Assembly: GCF_013090115.1 (NCBI RefSeq)
Contig: NZ_JABFNN010000027.1
Span: 62,001-126,000, forward strand
Source of the DNA: Flagellimonas amphidinii
GTDB lineage: Bacteria > Bacteroidota > Bacteroidia > Flavobacteriales > Flavobacteriaceae
Direction: 5' to 3'
DNA length: 64,000 nt
Position 1 is the first letter of the stretch. Every line of letters starts with the position of its first letter. Positions 62,468-64,000 of this stretch are shown here, in pieces. The notes beneath the pieces are model-generated. The model was given only the letters and a program-made list of their open reading frames with translations, had not been told where the DNA came from and did no database searches. A program made the translations under genes and the position numbers.

Positions 62468-63520
62468 TTAACTTGCTCTTTTAACTTTTTGCTTTTGCAA
62501 AGGGTTTTTATGGAGCTCTGTATGCTCTAAACGGTTCCGGAATACTTTAATTGCCGTAAACACAGCTTCTTTGAATGAGCTGGCATCGGCTTCTCCTTTT
62601 CCTGCAATTTCATAAGCTGTTCCATGATCTGGGGAAGTGCGTACTTTTTCAAGTCCGGCAGTATAATTAACTCCTTTGCCAAAGGCAAGTGTTTTAAAAG
62701 GGATAAGACCTTGATCGTGGTATGCGGCCAAAATTGCATCAAAGTTTTGATGGGAGTTGGAGCCAAAAAAACTATCTGCGGAATATGGGCCGTAAACCAA
62801 AGTCCCCTTGTCAAATATTTCCTTTATGGTCGGCTTCAGAATTTTGTCGTCTTCCTCTCCAATGGTGCCATCATCGCCACTATGTGGATTAATACCTAAA
62901 AGTGCAATTTTTGGACGACGTATACCAAAATCCATTTTGAGGGATTTTTCCATGGTAGCAACTTTATCACGAATCAGCTTTGGAATAATGGCCTTAGCAA
63001 CATCCTTTACAGCGATATGATCAGTTAAAAGACCCACACGCAAGGTGTCAGTGACCATGAACATCAAACTTTCACCTTTGAGCTCCTGCGCCAAGAAATC
63101 TGTATGCCCGGGAAACTTAAAATCATCGGATTGGATATTTTTTTTATTTATAGGGGCGGTCACTAAAACATCTATCTTACCTTCTTTTAAAGCTGCCACT
63201 GCCGCCCTAAGGGATTTGATGGCATATTTCCCTCCTTCTTCGGTTGATTGGCCAAAGGCCGTCTTAGGAACTTCTTTCCACACATTCACAATGTTGAGTT
63301 TGCCATCAACAGCTTGCGAAGCATCTCTTACCCCATGGAATGAAATATTGATTCCCAATTCTGATTTTTGTTGGGAAATGGTTTTATTCGATGCAAAAAT
63401 TACAGGAGTACAAAAGTCGAGCATTCTGGAGTCTTCAAATGTCCTCAAGGCTACTTCGCATCCAATCCCATTTAAATCACCAATGGATATTCCCAGTTTT
63501 ATTTTTTGATTTTCCTTCAT
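62468..63520 (-). CDS. pdxA: 4-hydroxythreonine-4-phosphate dehydrogenase
   Basis: 350 aa from the ATG at 63520 (MKENQKIKLGISIGDLNGIG), preferred to the in-frame start at 63556. Motifs: GISIGDLNGIGCEVALRTF, APINKKNIQ, PGHTDFLA with the zinc His, and YHDQGLIPFKTLAFGKGVN. It oxidises 4-phosphohydroxy-L-threonine in pyridoxal-phosphate synthesis. Divergent from riboflavin synthase (58 bp apart), while yceD/rpmF follow on the same strand. Confidence 0.93.
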   Translation of the reverse strand: MKENQKIKLGISIGDLNGIGCEVALRTFEDSRMLDFCTPVIFASNKTISQQKSELGINISFHGVRDASQAVDGKLNIVNVWKEVPKTAFGQSTEEGGKYAIKSLRAAVAALKEGKIDVLVTAPINKKNIQSDDFKFPGHTDFLAQELKGESLMFMVTDTLRVGLLTDHIAVKDVAKAIIPKLIRDKVATMEKSLKMDFGIRRPKIALLGINPHSGDDGTIGEEDDKILKPTIKEIFDKGTLVYGPYSADSFFGSNSHQNFDAILAAYHDQGLIPFKTLAFGKGVNYTAGLEKVRTSPDHGTAYEIAGKGEADASSFKEAVFTAIKVFRNRLEHTELHKNPLQKQKVKRAS

Positions 63521-63578
63521 AAAATCAATGCCGATATGGCTACTTTTACAGTACAAAACTAGTCAATAAAAAAGATTC

Positions 63579-64000
63579 ATGTTTACGGGCATCATTGAGA
63601 CTTTAGGGAAAGTTGAAAAACTTGAAAGAGAAGGGGGTAATTTACATATTACAGTATCCTCTGAGATTACATCAGAATTGAAGATAGATCAGAGTTTGGC
63701 GCATAATGGCGTTTGTTTGACTGTTGTTTCACTTGAAGGGAATACGTACACTGTAACGGCGATTGAGGAAACCTTGAATAAATCCAATATTGGAGAATTG
63801 AAAATTGGAGATGCCATTAATTTGGAAAGGGCTATGGTTTTGGGAGCTCGATTGGATGGACATATTGTTCAGGGCCATGTGGACCAGACCGCCATTTGTT
63901 CTTCTGTTGAGGAAAAAGACGGTAGTTGGGTATATAGTTTTACCTATGATTCCAGTCTGAACAACGTAACCATAGAAAAAGGCTCCATTACTGTTGATGG
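63579..64000 (+). CDS. ribE: Riboflavin synthase alpha subunit, 3' truncated by window
   Basis: The frame from ATG at 63579 runs out of the window at 140 codons. It opens MFTGIIETLGKVEKLER, the canonical riboflavin synthase start. NGVCLTVVS (about 44-52) and the second-half lumazine-binding repeat start LGARLDGHIVQGHVDQ are present, ending ITVDG. It dismutates two 6,7-dimethyl-8-ribityllumazine molecules to riboflavin. The second lumazine-binding domain is missing only because the window ends. Confidence 0.93.
   Translation, partial: MFTGIIETLGKVEKLEREGGNLHITVSSEITSELKIDQSLAHNGVCLTVVSLEGNTYTVTAIEETLNKSNIGELKIGDAINLERAMVLGARLDGHIVQGHVDQTAICSSVEEKDGSWVYSFTYDSSLNNVTIEKGSITVD

Noticed and set aside
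1-64000. CRISPR array, prophage or rRNA operon
   Set aside because: No regularly spaced repeats with spacers, phage structural genes or rRNA sequence were seen.

Overview
The window is a Flavobacteriaceae-type (Bacteroidota) chromosome segment, AT-rich, probably from a marine or surface-living gliding bacterium. Evidence: type IX secretion (T9SS) 'gliding' C-terminal domains, a PorP/SprF homologue, PD40-OmpA proteins, an OMP_b-brl_3 TonB-receptor-like protein, Bacteroidota-type -7 boxes (TAnnTTTG), LytTR/propeller two-component proteins, a GH29 fucosidase, and gene orders such as accB-accC and tdk-alr-mscL. Species cannot be named from sequence alone.

Left flank (1-14.27 kb): the tail of a cation:proton antiporter, a tiny lipoprotein, two outer-membrane barrel proteins, a 7TM histidine kinase/NarL regulator pair, lepA, a TonB-receptor-like protein, dusB, a LolE/FtsX permease, rbfA, a GH29 alpha-L-fucosidase, methylmalonyl-CoA epimerase and tRNA-Ile(CAT).

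Centre (14.275-34.641 kb): a ~20.3 kb integrative element inserted in tRNA-Ala(GGC). It is bounded by perfect 45-bp direct repeats (the tRNA 3' half). The tRNA's own terminator is stranded beyond the left repeat, and paired 11-bp repeats lie inside both ends. A tyrosine recombinase sits at the left end. The cargo is a surface-protein module: two T9SS type-B secreted proteins (723 and ~1354 aa), a PorP/SprF-like protein, a PD40-OmpA envelope protein, a small protein that looks like a degenerate receiver, a LytTR response regulator, a DUF4347/thrombospondin-repeat protein and a 1048-aa propeller-type sensor kinase. LytTR-like direct repeats with 21-bp periodicity precede two cargo genes, suggesting a mobile, self-regulated adhesin cassette. 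Just inside the right end lies a second attachment-like relic: the 3' half of an initiator-type tRNA-Met with its terminator and its own 11-bp paired repeats.

Right flank (34.6-64 kb): mostly housekeeping genes: universal stress protein, GNAT, MATE, enoyl-CoA hydratase, DUF3592, queD, lpxH, an MFS transporter, recJ, a YhhN protein, OsmC, a CMD-family protein, DinB, an orphan sensor kinase, a Crp/Fnr regulator, a UDG-family protein, rsmI, tdk, alr, mscL, asd, an orphan ABC ATPase, arfB, a large polysaccharide-lyase-like lipoprotein, a GreA/B-like factor, an FAD oxidoreductase, and the lipid cluster accC-accB-fabH-rpmF-yceD, then pdxA and the start of riboflavin synthase. Two intergenic regions hold hairpin-rich or repeated DNA.
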